DNA of 64,000 bases, taken from positions 29,343 to 93,342 of IMG/VR virus record IMGVR_UViG_3300042564_004524; one strand, given 5' to 3'. The DNA is from a virus. The notes under the pieces were generated by a model, which did no database searches, was not told where the DNA came from, and saw nothing but the letters and a program-made list of their open reading frames with translations. Positions 44,783 through 54,084 of the stretch are shown here, piece by piece. Position 1 is the first letter of the stretch. Each line of letters opens with the position of its first letter. Position numbers and translations under genes: made by a program.

Positions 44783-45418
44783 ATGACTTACACATTTGAA
44801 AAAGTAGCTGACTTAGAATACGATGAATTAACATCGTTATATCTTATTGAAACTGACGAATTGTTAAATGAACTATTCGTTGAAAAAATAAAAACACCTT
44901 TTAATCTTTTATATAAATTTATTAAAGATGGTGATGAATTGTTAAGTACTGAAACAAAAGATTATATCTTTGAACTTTTTGACAAAATCATTTCTACTCG
45001 TTCAAATTTAGCTGAAAGATATCAACATCTTCAAACAACAGATTATGTTAACCAAAAATTAATAAATAAAGGTGTAATTGAAAACCTAGAAGCAACACCA
45101 GTTGTAATACCAGTTGTTGAAAAAGAACCAACAAACGTGGCGGTTAAACCTAAAAAAGAAAAAGAACTACCTAGACGATACGGTAAGGATAAAATACAAA
45201 AAGACATCAAAGAACAAGGTACACCAGCAACACCGCTGCAACGTGCTATGATTGATTTGAATGATGTAAGAAACTTATACGTAAAGTTATCTGATAGAGG
45301 TATCAAAGACTTATTGGGTGGTGGTCAAAACTTCACAGAGGAAGATTGTCGCAAAATTAGCGCGATAGTTAAAACCTTTAAACAACAAGCAGAATCAATA
45401 ATTAATAAAAAGAAATAA
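44783..45418 (+). CDS. Protein of unknown function
   Basis: 211 residues. Helical N-terminal half (1-100), a Lys/Pro-rich linker (VVEKEPTNVAVKPKKEKELP) and a helical C-terminal part. No membrane helix. Followed by a small membrane gene after two bases. Not recognised. Confidence 0.8.
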   Translation: MTYTFEKVADLEYDELTSLYLIETDELLNELFVEKIKTPFNLLYKFIKDGDELLSTETKDYIFELFDKIISTRSNLAERYQHLQTTDYVNQKLINKGVIENLEATPVVIPVVEKEPTNVAVKPKKEKELPRRYGKDKIQKDIKEQGTPATPLQRAMIDLNDVRNLYVKLSDRGIKDLLGGGQNFTEEDCRKISAIVKTFKQQAESIINKKK

Positions 45419-45420
45419 CT

Positions 45421-45555
45421 ATGGAATTACTTTATGCGTTAATCGGAATGGCTTTGTGTTTATTTGCGGTTGGATTCATGTTACATGGATTCCCAAATAT
45501 AACAATCAATAAACATTATCACGAGTCAGAGAAAAAAAGAAAAAATAATCAATAA
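45421..45555 (+). CDS. Small membrane protein
   Basis: 44 residues, MELLYALIGMALCLFAVGFM and onward: one membrane helix and a charged tail ending EKKRKNNQ. Two-base spacing from the preceding gene supports translation. Confidence 0.68.
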   Translation: MELLYALIGMALCLFAVGFMLHGFPNITINKHYHESEKKRKNNQ

Positions 45556-45560
45556 AAAAT

Positions 45561-45591
45561 TTGTATGCTAATATTATTATGCGTATATTTG
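45561..45591 (+). promoter_or_regulatory. Bacteroidota-type promoter
   Basis: TTG at 45561-45563, 20 bp, TATATTTG at 45584-45591. Confidence 0.78.
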
Positions 45592-45625
45592 CTATCTAAA
45601 TTAAAAACATTAAAATTTACAAAAC

Positions 45626-46195
45626 ATGGAAAACAATTTCAGTAACACTACATTAATCAAATTCGGTCTAATCGGTTTAGCCGTAATCATGTTCTTCGTA
45701 TTTATTGGGAACTTTATTTCGTTTTCGAATAACGAAATCGATTTGCGAAATACCTTTGAACAAAAAATGGATGAAAGAACTTCATTCTATGATAAAATGT
45801 TCAAAGTAATTTCACAGAAAACACAAATTGCTGTGAAGAACGATGAATCATTTCGTAAGAACATTAACATCATCATGGAAGGTCGTAAAGACTCTGAGGG
45901 TGTGTTTATGAAATGGATAACAGAATCTAACCCAAATGCAAATTATTCGGAAGTGAGTGTTTTGTATAAAGATTTATCAAGAGCAGTTGAGGCGCAACGT
46001 GAAGGGTTTTTTAATGAAGAAAAAGTTTTACAAGATGTTGTTAGACAACACAAGAACTTGATTCAGAAGTTTCCAAACTCGTTCTACAATATGTTCTATG
46101 GACGTACTAAATTGGAATACACCCCAATCAAATCTTCTTTAACCGAAGAAGTTATGCGAACTGGAAAAGATGATAACGTAAAACTTGACCTGTAA
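45626..46195 (+). CDS. LemA-like membrane protein
   Basis: 189 residues. One N-terminal membrane helix (about 11-31), then a long helical domain with NNEIDLRNTFEQKMDERTSF and LSRAVEAQREGFFNEEKVLQ, similar to the LemA family (usual form N-x-L-V-x-L-R-x-x-V-x-x-A). LemA-like proteins are common in large phages and their function is unclear. Overlaps the next membrane protein by one base, suggesting a complex. Confidence 0.78.
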   Translation: MENNFSNTTLIKFGLIGLAVIMFFVFIGNFISFSNNEIDLRNTFEQKMDERTSFYDKMFKVISQKTQIAVKNDESFRKNINIIMEGRKDSEGVFMKWITESNPNANYSEVSVLYKDLSRAVEAQREGFFNEEKVLQDVVRQHKNLIQKFPNSFYNMFYGRTKLEYTPIKSSLTEEVMRTGKDDNVKLDL

Positions 46196-47355
46196 TGATT
46201 TGGTACGCATTAATTATACCCATTCTAGCCGCTGTGATAGGATGGGTATTGTTTAAAAACAAAATAGTTTGGTGGGAAATTCTTATCCCAGTTGCTGGTA
46301 GTGCATTGTTTATATTAATATCTTATTATACAATGAAATCAGTAACTTTAGATGATGTTGAATACAACAGTTATATAGTGACTGAAGCCAAGTATTATGA
46401 AGCTTGGGAAACGTGGAAGAAAAAAACGTGTAGTAGAACTTATAGTACTGGTAGCGGTAAAAATAGAAGAAGTCATACTGTTTACTATGATTGTTCTCAT
46501 TGTGATTACAATTCAGAGTATTATGTTATGGTTGATTCTGATGGCAACGAAATTAGAATTAGTCGAGAAAAATACTTGTCATTAATTAAATTATGGAAAG
46601 CCAACCCTAAGTTTGTTGAATTGAATCGTGACATTAATTACCGTGGCAGTTGTGGTAAAGATGGTGACATGTATCGAATAGTTTGGAATCGTGATATAAA
46701 CACTTCTATAACAACAACACACACTAAACATTTTACAAACATATTAAAGTGTAATCACTCAGCGTTTAACTATCCAACTATTGAACAAGATAAAGCTAGA
46801 ACCACTGGTTTATATGAATATCCAGATATTGTGAGTTACGACTATCAAACAAGTGTTTTAGGTATTAATGAACTTAATTCAAATCACAAAAAAAAGATAG
46901 TTAAAACTCTAGATTATATAAACGGTGCTTATGGACATAAACATAAAATAAAAATATTTACCTTATTTTATAAAAACCGAGATATTGATATTGCTTTTCA
47001 ACAAGAAGCATATTGGGATGGTGGGAATCAAAATGAAATGATTGTTTGTATAGGTTTGGATAATCTAGGAAACATCGAATGGGTTAAACCATTCTCATGG
47101 TGTGATAATAAACGTGTTCTAGTCGACATTCGTGAGGATTTGATGGAAGCACCAGTAAAAGACGAAAAAGCCTTTTATAACGCTTATATGAACGCCGTTA
47201 AAACACATTGGCATTACAAATCATTCAAAGATTTTAATTATTTATCTTTCGAACCAACATCTGGACAATTATGGTTTGTTTATATACTAACAATCATAAT
47301 TTCAATAGGTTGTGTTTGGTGGGCAGTTGTTAATGAAGAAAATCCTGAGGACTAA
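46195..47355 (+). CDS. Membrane protein of unknown function
   Basis: 386 residues. Two N-terminal membrane helices (about 3-20 and 26-46) and one at the C terminus (about 357-380) flank a large soluble domain. That domain has several Cys (KKTCSRTY, YDCSHCDYN, RGSCGKDG, ILKCNHSAF), perhaps metal binding. Partner of the LemA-like protein by gene overlap. Not recognised. Confidence 0.82.
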   Translation: MIWYALIIPILAAVIGWVLFKNKIVWWEILIPVAGSALFILISYYTMKSVTLDDVEYNSYIVTEAKYYEAWETWKKKTCSRTYSTGSGKNRRSHTVYYDCSHCDYNSEYYVMVDSDGNEIRISREKYLSLIKLWKANPKFVELNRDINYRGSCGKDGDMYRIVWNRDINTSITTTHTKHFTNILKCNHSAFNYPTIEQDKARTTGLYEYPDIVSYDYQTSVLGINELNSNHKKKIVKTLDYINGAYGHKHKIKIFTLFYKNRDIDIAFQQEAYWDGGNQNEMIVCIGLDNLGNIEWVKPFSWCDNKRVLVDIREDLMEAPVKDEKAFYNAYMNAVKTHWHYKSFKDFNYLSFEPTSGQLWFVYILTIIISIGCVWWAVVNEENPED

Positions 47356-47387
47356 TTTAATTAGTTCTCAATTTTTTTATAAAAAAA

Positions 47388-47418
47388 TTTGGTAGATTAA
47401 AAATAAGTTGTATATTTG
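47388..47418 (+). promoter_or_regulatory. Bacteroidota-type promoter
   Basis: TTTG at 47388-47391, 19 bp, TATATTTG at 47411-47418. Confidence 0.78.
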
Positions 47419-47436
47419 CATCAAAATAATGATATT

Positions 47437-47742
47437 ATGAACGGTATAAACACAAAAATATTCACAATTGATGAATTAAAAGGTAAAAAATATGCTGACT
47501 TAGTTAATAGTTTAGCTGATATGATTGAATTAGTTGATGATATTGAAAATGAAATTGACACTATTCAAATTTTAGAAGAAGAAGATGGTTATTTAGAACC
47601 AGAATTAGAGTATGAATTAAACATCATTACAACTCAATTAGATTATATGTTGAAAAACATTTCAACAATAAAAAAAGTGTTAAACATGATTGAAATGAAA
47701 TCATTTTTCGTGGTTAATAATTTCAACATTTGCTTAAATTAA
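47437..47742 (+). CDS. Small acidic protein of unknown function
   Basis: 101 residues from ATG 47437 (MNGINTKIFTIDELKGKKYA); the longer frame would start inside the promoter box. Acidic and helical. Not recognised. Confidence 0.78.
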   Translation: MNGINTKIFTIDELKGKKYADLVNSLADMIELVDDIENEIDTIQILEEEDGYLEPELEYELNIITTQLDYMLKNISTIKKVLNMIEMKSFFVVNNFNICLN

Positions 47743-47746
47743 AAAC

Positions 47747-48073
47747 ATGAAAGATAGTATTAAAAAATTAGAAGAGGAAAAACAAAAATTGGTTGAAAAC
47801 CAAACGCAAATTTGGCGAGCTTTAGGAAGTTTAGAACTATTTTACGATAAGAAAGAAACTCCAACATGCGCCCAAGAAACCATAGATTTGTTACGTTATC
47901 AATATGAGGATGTTACTAACCAAATTAAAGGATTCACCAAAGCCATAGAAGGTTTTCAAGGTGTTTGTACACACAAAAACGATGATGGTTCTAAAGCGAT
48001 GATTTATGATAGTCATGATAGTCATAAAACATATTACAAGTGTACCATTTGTGGTTACAAAAACGATTATTAA
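47747..48073 (+). CDS. Coiled-coil protein with C-terminal zinc motif
   Basis: 108 residues. Residues 1-70 are a helical coiled coil; the C terminus has VCTHK and YYKCTICGYKND, a possible zinc ribbon. Often seen in small phage proteins of unknown role. Confidence 0.75.
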   Translation: MKDSIKKLEEEKQKLVENQTQIWRALGSLELFYDKKETPTCAQETIDLLRYQYEDVTNQIKGFTKAIEGFQGVCTHKNDDGSKAMIYDSHDSHKTYYKCTICGYKNDY

Positions 48074-48075
48074 AA

Positions 48076-48333
48076 ATGGATTTAGAAGATAAAATACAAG
48101 ATTTAGAAGGTGATATCGTTGATTTAAAATTTGATTTAAAACAATCTAAGGATAAAGAAATTATATACAAAGACATCTTGTTTAATATCGAAACATCATT
48201 AAATGATTTGATTAAACGTGACCAAGAAAATGAAAGATTTAATTTAGGTGAAACAATTGATTATAAAGAATCAATAATTAATTTAAAAAAATCCTTAGAT
48301 GAATACAAACGAGTTTATAAATTAAGATTTTAA
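48076..48333 (+). CDS. Small coiled-coil protein
   Basis: 85 residues from ATG 48076 (MDLEDKIQDLEGDIVDLKFD), two bases after the preceding stop. Almost entirely heptad repeats of Leu/Ile with Lys/Glu/Asp. Might pair with the coiled coil of the preceding gene. Confidence 0.75.
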   Translation: MDLEDKIQDLEGDIVDLKFDLKQSKDKEIIYKDILFNIETSLNDLIKRDQENERFNLGETIDYKESIINLKKSLDEYKRVYKLRF

Positions 48334-48338
48334 AAAAA

Positions 48339-48809
48339 ATGAATATATTTGTACTAGACACTGATACAAAAAAGTGTGCTTTATATCACAATGATAAGCA
48401 TGTAATCAAAATGATTCTTGAAACAGCACAATTATTATGTGGTGTTCACCATATGACAGAATCAACACATACGGTTCCATATAAATTATCACATAAGAAT
48501 CACCCTAGTGCAATATGGGCTAGACAATGTCTAGAGAACTATATATGGCTTTGTGATTTGGGTCTGGAGTTATGTAAAGAATACACTTTTAGATATGGTA
48601 AAACTCATAAGAGTCAAGCTGTAATAGAATGGTGTTTAACACATAAACCTAAATTAATAGTTAATGACGATTTAACACCATTTGCTTTGGCTATGCCAGA
48701 CGAATGTAAAGTTGATGACGCTATACAAAGCTATCGTAATTATTACATGACAGAGAAGCGCAGAATGGCAAATTGGAAAAATAGAGAAACACCTGAATGG
48801 TTTAAATAA
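48339..48809 (+). CDS. Conserved phage protein, often labelled pyrimidine-dimer glycosylase
   Basis: 156 residues. FVLDTDTKKCALYHNDKHVI, ETAQLLCGVHH, NHPSAIWARQCLENYIWLCD, TPFALAMPDECK and QSYRNYYMTEKRRMANWKNR form a pattern I associate with a widespread phage family whose members are sometimes labelled pyrimidine-dimer DNA glycosylase. It is not the T4 DenV sequence. Conserved His, Cys and Trp residues suggest an enzyme; activity unproven. Confidence 0.75.
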   Translation: MNIFVLDTDTKKCALYHNDKHVIKMILETAQLLCGVHHMTESTHTVPYKLSHKNHPSAIWARQCLENYIWLCDLGLELCKEYTFRYGKTHKSQAVIEWCLTHKPKLIVNDDLTPFALAMPDECKVDDAIQSYRNYYMTEKRRMANWKNRETPEWFK

Positions 48810-48827
48810 AATAAATAATTAAATAAT

Positions 48828-50045
48828 ATGAACGAAATTTTTAATAACACCATATTAAAGGGTGGGTTAGTTTTATCAATAGTTGCTGGGTTAGGTATGT
48901 GGCTTAAGAGTTTATTACCAGTTCTTTGGAATATAATTTTGCGTAATATCAGTTATAATATTACTGTTGAAAGTAAAACAATGCTTTACTTTGTATTGAA
49001 CGATTGGTTATCAGAAAACCATAAAGACAAATTTAAAAATGTTTTAGGTAAATCAGTATATAAAACTGATTCCAAATTAGAATTCCAACAAAGCAATTTC
49101 AACACATTGTTTTGGATTTGGTATGATAACCGACCAGTTTTAATAACAACCTCCAGAGAAAAGTTTGAAGCAAATTATGGTGGTGGTGAAGGTTCACATA
49201 TTGATAGTTATAATTTAAGAATTTTCTTTTCAAAAGGCAAATTGAAAAAATTGTTTGATGAATTAGTGACTGAATATAATTCTAAATTAGATAACAATGT
49301 TTCATTGTATACATATAAATTAAACCATGAAAATTGGATTAAGGTTGAGGAATTAAAATCTAAGTCTTACGATAAAATATATAATGACGAGAAAATAGAA
49401 TTATATGATGATTTAAATTATTTTTTTAATAATAAAACCTTTTATGAAGAAAGAGGTATCCCTTATAAAAGAGGTTATATGCTGTATGGCGCGCCAGGTA
49501 ATGGAAAAACATCTACAATATTAGCGTTGGCAAAAAAACTTAAAAGAAACGTTTATAATTTAAATATATCTTCATTTATGGCAGATGACCAATTAATAAC
49601 AGCTTTCAGAAAATTACCAAGCAATTCATTCTTATTAATAGAAGATGTTGATGCTTCAACAGAAGGTAGAGATATTGCAAATAAATTAAGTTTTAACACT
49701 TTTTTGAATATATTAGATGGTGTATTGTCAAAAGAAAATATCTGTGTGTTCTTTACAACAAATCACATAGAAAAATTAGATGAAGCTTTTTTAAGGTGTG
49801 GTAGAATAGATAAAAAAATAAAATTTGAACATCCAACATATGAAAATGTTGTAGGTTTGTTAAAATTATTTTATTCAACCGAGGAAATTCCAGAGTTTAA
49901 CTATGAAAGAAAATTCTCAGCATCTGATTTACAAGAAATTTTCATCTCAACCGAAAAATTAGAAAACGCAATAAATAAAATTAAACATGAAAAAAATAAA
50001 GGGTCAGTACATTTTCGACAAAGCTTCTTGGAAAGTACGTTATAA
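48828..50045 (+). CDS. BCS1-like membrane-anchored AAA ATPase
   Basis: 405 residues. An N-terminal membrane helix (about 10-30) is followed by a BCS1-N-like beta domain (60-205) and the ATPase: RGIPYKRGYMLYGAPGNGKT (Walker A, about 220), NSFLLIEDVDAS (Walker B), VFFTTNHIEKLDEAFLRCGR (sensor and Arg motif). BCS1 folds proteins across the mitochondrial membrane; bacterial and phage homologues are of unknown function. The next gene starts 59 bases before its stop, a large overlap for this genome. Confidence 0.9.
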   Translation: MNEIFNNTILKGGLVLSIVAGLGMWLKSLLPVLWNIILRNISYNITVESKTMLYFVLNDWLSENHKDKFKNVLGKSVYKTDSKLEFQQSNFNTLFWIWYDNRPVLITTSREKFEANYGGGEGSHIDSYNLRIFFSKGKLKKLFDELVTEYNSKLDNNVSLYTYKLNHENWIKVEELKSKSYDKIYNDEKIELYDDLNYFFNNKTFYEERGIPYKRGYMLYGAPGNGKTSTILALAKKLKRNVYNLNISSFMADDQLITAFRKLPSNSFLLIEDVDASTEGRDIANKLSFNTFLNILDGVLSKENICVFFTTNHIEKLDEAFLRCGRIDKKIKFEHPTYENVVGLLKLFYSTEEIPEFNYERKFSASDLQEIFISTEKLENAINKIKHEKNKGSVHFRQSFLESTL

Positions 50046-50526
50046 AGTAGAAGATGGTGATGAGCAACACTATGAACAAGTGATGTTACATCCAAACAAT
50101 GTTCAACACGCTAAAGAAAACAAAACTGATTGGTTCGTTATCAGGGAGTCACCTAACTTATATAACTGTGGTTCATGGGAGCCAATGGCAATTGTTGTGC
50201 CTAGCGACAAGATTGAAGATGTGGCTGAACAAATTAAAGGAAAAGAATTATTCAAGGGACTTAATGAACATGCTATGTCAGTTCTAACAGAAGTTGATGG
50301 TATTCCAGAACCTAAGCCAAAGGATGATGTCGTTTCATCTTTCAATAAATGGCAAAGAAAAGATATAAAACGATTAAAAAAATTAAATATGAATGAAAAT
50401 AAAACATTTTGGAATTGGAGTAAAATCATCGATATAATTTTACTTTTTGGTATTATATTTCTAGCAGCTTTAGATAAAGATGGTTGGGGTTGGTTATTGT
50501 TTGCGTATATTGTTAAAAACTTTTAA
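49987..50526 (+). CDS. Protein of unknown function with C-terminal membrane helix
   Basis: 179 residues. A soluble part (1-130) with QHYEQVMLHPNNVQHAKENK and a Lys-rich linker (KWQRKDIKRLKKLN) leads to a membrane segment at about 145-175. The start overlaps the BCS1-like gene by 59 bases in another frame. Not recognised. Confidence 0.8.
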   Translation: MKKIKGQYIFDKASWKVRYKVEDGDEQHYEQVMLHPNNVQHAKENKTDWFVIRESPNLYNCGSWEPMAIVVPSDKIEDVAEQIKGKELFKGLNEHAMSVLTEVDGIPEPKPKDDVVSSFNKWQRKDIKRLKKLNMNENKTFWNWSKIIDIILLFGIIFLAALDKDGWGWLLFAYIVKNF

Positions 50527-50529
50527 AAT

Positions 50530-50616
50530 ATGAAAAATTTAGAACTTAGACTTGTTTTGATTCATGATGTTATTCTTGGGTCTTCTTACGAACTACGTTA
50601 CGTAGAAATCGACTAA
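50530..50616 (+). CDS. Possible very small protein
   Basis: 28 residues, MKNLELRLVLIHDVILGSSY and onward, spaced three bases from the preceding gene and two from the next. Spacing suggests it is translated. Confidence 0.5.
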   Translation: MKNLELRLVLIHDVILGSSYELRYVEID

Positions 50617-50618
50617 TT

Positions 50619-51002
50619 ATGAAAAAAACATTTTACAGAGTGTGTCATAAAGACACCTTGCAAGGACTTTGGTACGATTACACAGGAAACTTTACTGGAC
50701 TTATCCATGAGGATTTCAATTTCTGTGCCAACAATGAATTACGTATGGATTTCGACCCAGAGATTGTGGGTTGGTTATCCGCAACTGAAACACTTGAAGA
50801 CTTATGGCGTTGGTTTACGCAAGAGGATATTCAAAAACTACAAGACCACGGATGGTTTATCCATGAGTTTGAAGCAGTCGACTATAGATTGTATGAGCGT
50901 TTTCAACACATTGTTATCAAACAAGATACATCTGTTGTCACAAAACTAATAACACTTAACGATATGAATAGTGTTAATTTTAAATTAGAAATGACAAAAT
51001 AA
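50619..51002 (+). CDS. Protein of unknown function
   Basis: 127 residues, Trp/Tyr/Phe-rich (LQGLWYDYTGNFTGLIHEDF, TLEDLWRWFTQEDIQKLQDH). Reminiscent of short phage proteins that start FYRVCHKDT. No catalytic motif seen. Confidence 0.8.
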   Translation: MKKTFYRVCHKDTLQGLWYDYTGNFTGLIHEDFNFCANNELRMDFDPEIVGWLSATETLEDLWRWFTQEDIQKLQDHGWFIHEFEAVDYRLYERFQHIVIKQDTSVVTKLITLNDMNSVNFKLEMTK

Positions 51003-51005
51003 AAT

Positions 51006-51299
51006 ATGGACTTAAAAGAAAAATTTGCACAGAAAATGCTAGATGAGAAATTAGATTTCTTACCTCTAGAAGAATCATTACAGCTTATTGAAGCTGGTGT
51101 TCAACTGAAAACTAAATTTAGTTGGGTTTGTAGTATTGAAGAAATCGGTGAGGATTTTGACACAAGAAGACAGTTCGCTGAAGCCGCTTTGGATTTTTAT
51201 GGTGAATATGGTATCGAAGTAGGTAATGGGTATGACCACCATGAAGAATTTACCTACAACATTTGCCCAGCACCAACGTATATTGACCTAATAAAATAA
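51006..51299 (+). CDS. Small protein of unknown function
   Basis: 97 residues, acidic, helical then mixed (MDLKEKFAQKMLDEKLDFLP and onward). Short spacers on both sides. Not recognised. Confidence 0.78.
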   Translation: MDLKEKFAQKMLDEKLDFLPLEESLQLIEAGVQLKTKFSWVCSIEEIGEDFDTRRQFAEAALDFYGEYGIEVGNGYDHHEEFTYNICPAPTYIDLIK

Positions 51300-51303
51300 A
51301 ACA

Positions 51304-51519
51304 ATGAGCAAAATTTTAGAAATCAGAGAAAAAGTACCTCAAACGGCAAAGTTGCCAGATGGTTCCTATTTTGGGACATGGGGTGGTTATGTAATTGAAT
51401 TACAGTACAATGGTAAAACTTACGAACTAACAACCCAAGAAGGTGTTAGAGGTATTGGTTTTAAAGTAGTTGTAACTATCAAAGATGGTGTGGCAACATT
51501 TAACGAACTTAAAAACTAA
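51304..51519 (+). CDS. Small protein of unknown function
   Basis: 71 residues, beta-rich by eye, with a Gly-rich middle (SYFGTWGGYVIELQYNGKTY). Not recognised. Confidence 0.76.
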   Translation: MSKILEIREKVPQTAKLPDGSYFGTWGGYVIELQYNGKTYELTTQEGVRGIGFKVVVTIKDGVATFNELKN

Positions 51520-51524
51520 AACAT

Positions 51525-51731
51525 ATGTCAACAAGAGTAGTTTGGACACAAGAAAAGAAAGATAAAGCAATTGAAAAACTCACTGAGTATTTCCAAAAAT
51601 ATGGTATTGGTGAAATGATTCATCAAAACGATGATGCTCTTATCGAAGCACCAGAATATCTGGGCGACATAGCAGACGATATATTAATTTACCGTGAAGG
51701 TATAATCTTTGAAGACGATGACGACATTTAA
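51525..51731 (+). CDS. Small acidic protein of unknown function
   Basis: 68 residues, helical, acidic end (IFEDDDDI). Overlaps the next gene by 14 bases. Not recognised. Confidence 0.75.
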   Translation: MSTRVVWTQEKKDKAIEKLTEYFQKYGIGEMIHQNDDALIEAPEYLGDIADDILIYREGIIFEDDDDI

Positions 51732-52146
51732 TGATGTGTTAGACCGATTAAAAAAAGAAAATTTTAGATTTTCTTTTGATGGTGATTCAACAATTGAAGT
51801 GTTTTTAGGGTTGTTATCAGTATCAGCATTTTTTGAATTTGATGATGAAAATATTGATAGACCAATAGCTGTTCAATTTTCTTTAGTTGTTGGTGATAAT
51901 CACTACGAAACGTTAGAAAATGAATTTTATGATGAGTATGATTCTGAAACCAAACAGTTTAATGATTTGAACTTAGATACAATTATAAGCAAATTAACAG
52001 AAATGATAGAAAATTCAATACCAGTTAATAAGGCTTTGATAAGAATTTCAAAACACGTTGATGATATAGTATCAGAAATTGAAGAACATGAAATCCCAGA
52101 AAATGTGGTTGTTGAAATGATAACAAAAAAAATAGATTTTTATTAA
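51718..52146 (+). CDS. Acidic protein of unknown function
   Basis: 142 residues from ATG 51718 (MTTFNDVLDRLKKENFRFSF); a TTG nine bases upstream is less likely. Strongly acidic. Not recognised. Confidence 0.78.
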   Translation: MTTFNDVLDRLKKENFRFSFDGDSTIEVFLGLLSVSAFFEFDDENIDRPIAVQFSLVVGDNHYETLENEFYDEYDSETKQFNDLNLDTIISKLTEMIENSIPVNKALIRISKHVDDIVSEIEEHEIPENVVVEMITKKIDFY

Positions 52147-52148
52147 AC

Positions 52149-52364
52149 ATGGAAGATAAATTAATTAGAATATTTACAAGTTTATTTTTTCTAGCTTGTA
52201 TTATATTTAGCGTTTGTTTACTAATTGAAATATATGTGTTTGTTACTCAAGGTATTGCTTGGGTACCCTTATATTATTTCTTATTTATTGTACCAACACC
52301 ACTTATAGGTTATGTTATGATGTTAATAGGTGAATATTTCGATAATAAAAAATACAAAAAATGA
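52149..52364 (+). CDS. Small membrane protein, two helices
   Basis: 71 residues with membrane helices at about 8-32 and 40-62 and a Lys-rich end. ATGA overlap with the next gene. Not recognised. Confidence 0.76.
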   Translation: MEDKLIRIFTSLFFLACIIFSVCLLIEIYVFVTQGIAWVPLYYFLFIVPTPLIGYVMMLIGEYFDNKKYKK

Positions 52365-52918
52365 GAACAGAAGTTTATAATAAAGGTGTTGAATCAACTG
52401 AGAGTTGTTTAACCTTAATTGACCCGTTTAAACAACACAATTTTAAACGCAAGAATAAATTTAACATCAATATTAATCACGACCAATATGTTGTTAGAGT
52501 ATTCCACGATGATAAATCAGATAAAACGTATTCAATCGTAACTGATGGGCGTGAAACAAAGGTAATGGAAACTAACCTTTACAATTTTCGAGATACCATA
52601 AAAGAAATTCAAGCTGTTGCTAGTAAAGTATATACTCACGATTACGGCGAAGTCTGGCTTAACCCATGGGAAATGAAAATCTGGGTTAGTGGTGGTGATG
52701 GTGGTATCGTTAGATGGGATGAATCACCAGCAAAGTTAGCTAGAATTATTGAAGAAGAAGGTTTTGACTTCGATGATGAGTTAGGTTTCGCTAACATTGA
52801 AGGTGTAAAAGAAGAAATAATTGAAGCTGAATGTTCACCAACTTCGGGTGATGAAGATGATGCTAATGATTATTTATTGGTTGCCTTGTGCAAGGACATA
52901 ACAAATTATATGGATTAA
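52361..52918 (+). CDS. Protein of unknown function
   Basis: 185 residues, soluble, acidic at the C terminus. Middle block GEVWLNPWEMKIWVSGGDGG is distinctive. Coupled to the preceding membrane protein. Not recognised. Confidence 0.8.
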   Translation: MRTEVYNKGVESTESCLTLIDPFKQHNFKRKNKFNININHDQYVVRVFHDDKSDKTYSIVTDGRETKVMETNLYNFRDTIKEIQAVASKVYTHDYGEVWLNPWEMKIWVSGGDGGIVRWDESPAKLARIIEEEGFDFDDELGFANIEGVKEEIIEAECSPTSGDEDDANDYLLVALCKDITNYMD

Positions 52919-52921
52919 TAA

Positions 52922-52953
52922 TTTGGATGTTAAATAAATTGTTAGTATATTTG
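52922..52953 (+). promoter_or_regulatory. Bacteroidota-type promoter
   Basis: TTTG at 52922-52925, 20 bp, TATATTTG at 52946-52953. Confidence 0.78.
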
Positions 52954-52977
52954 TATAAATTTTAAAAAATAATAATT

Positions 52978-53286
52978 ATGAGCGAAAAACGCAATAAGGA
53001 AAAACGTCACCGTAAGGGTGACAGTAGTGGTAAAAAAAGACAAAAACCAACAGAACAAGAATTAAGAGATAAGCTTACCAAAGATATCAATAAACTTGTC
53101 GATGAAAACGAAAAATTGTCAGAACAAAAAGACAATTTAATCCAACTTATGGATTTTAACCATAACGCAACTCAATTTCATTTGAGCAAAGTTAAAGAAA
53201 TGACTGGGTCAATTGAAGAAGAAGATATTAACTACTGTCTGACTTTGTCTAAAAGAATCATAGACCATTATCTTAATAACCATTAA
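52978..53286 (+). CDS. Small basic coiled-coil protein
   Basis: 102 residues. Residues 1-25 are very basic (KRNKEKRHRKGDSSGKKRQK), then a coiled coil (DKLTKDINKLVDENEKLSEQ). Suggests nucleic-acid binding. Not recognised. Confidence 0.78.
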   Translation: MSEKRNKEKRHRKGDSSGKKRQKPTEQELRDKLTKDINKLVDENEKLSEQKDNLIQLMDFNHNATQFHLSKVKEMTGSIEEEDINYCLTLSKRIIDHYLNNH

Positions 53287-53289
53287 GTT

Positions 53290-53574
53290 ATGCAAGAACT
53301 AGATGATACAGAACACTTAATGTCATCAGACAAAAACAAAGAACGCTTGCTCGATTCAATCGAGCAAGCTAACTCTGTTTCAGATGAAGAATTGTTAGGT
53401 TATTTCATGCAAGGTTTTGAAGATGAACTATATGGTCTAGATGAAAAAACTTATGATACGCCGCTTAAACAACGTGCATATAATTTAGGTAGGCTTGATG
53501 CGATTGCTGGTGATGATATGCCATCGCTTGATTACAAATCCAATCATGATATTATTAACCAAATTAGAAAATAA
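53290..53574 (+). CDS. Small acidic protein of unknown function
   Basis: 94 residues (MQELDDTEHLMSSDKNKERL and onward), with a GYFMQGFEDELYG helix. Not recognised. Confidence 0.76.
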   Translation: MQELDDTEHLMSSDKNKERLLDSIEQANSVSDEELLGYFMQGFEDELYGLDEKTYDTPLKQRAYNLGRLDAIAGDDMPSLDYKSNHDIINQIRK

Positions 53575-54084
53575 ATGAAAATTTTGTGTTACATATATTT
53601 AATGATTTCATTAACAACTAAGAATCCACAACATATTTTAATAGGTGATTCTCAGACTTATTTGTTAAAAAAACATTCCTCATTTGTAATACAAAAATCA
53701 AAATTGTGCCAATCTGGTATAGGTGTACAGCAGTTGATTTCTAAAGTTAGAAGGTTTCCAATACAATCAAATATCAAATCAGTAACAATATGTATTGGTG
53801 TTAATGATAGTTACATAGATAAAGGTATTAATCAGTTAATGTTACGAGTAAAGAAAACATTCCCTAACGCTTTTATCTACGTTATTAAGGGTTCATGGGG
53901 TTGGGGAAACGTTAGAAGATTAAATATCGATAAATTTAATAACTATTATAAAAAGTTTGAAGATTTAGGTGCATGTATCATCCAAACACCAATAGGTCAT
54001 GGTGACCCACACAAAAACAAAAAAGTATATAAAACAATAATGTCAGAATTAGAATGGAAAATTACTCAGGAACGACAAGAATAA
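53575..54084 (+). CDS. SGNH/GDSL-type hydrolase-like protein
   Basis: 169 residues. HILIGDSQTYLL holds the GDS motif with nucleophile Ser, SVTICIGVNDSYID the G-x-N-D motif, and QTPIGHGDPH near the end the Asp-x-His pair. This is the SGNH hydrolase pattern in compact form. It could deacylate a surface sugar or lipid. The start directly follows the preceding stop, and it overlaps the next gene by 31 bases. Confidence 0.82.
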   Translation: MKILCYIYLMISLTTKNPQHILIGDSQTYLLKKHSSFVIQKSKLCQSGIGVQQLISKVRRFPIQSNIKSVTICIGVNDSYIDKGINQLMLRVKKTFPNAFIYVIKGSWGWGNVRRLNIDKFNNYYKKFEDLGACIIQTPIGHGDPHKNKKVYKTIMSELEWKITQERQE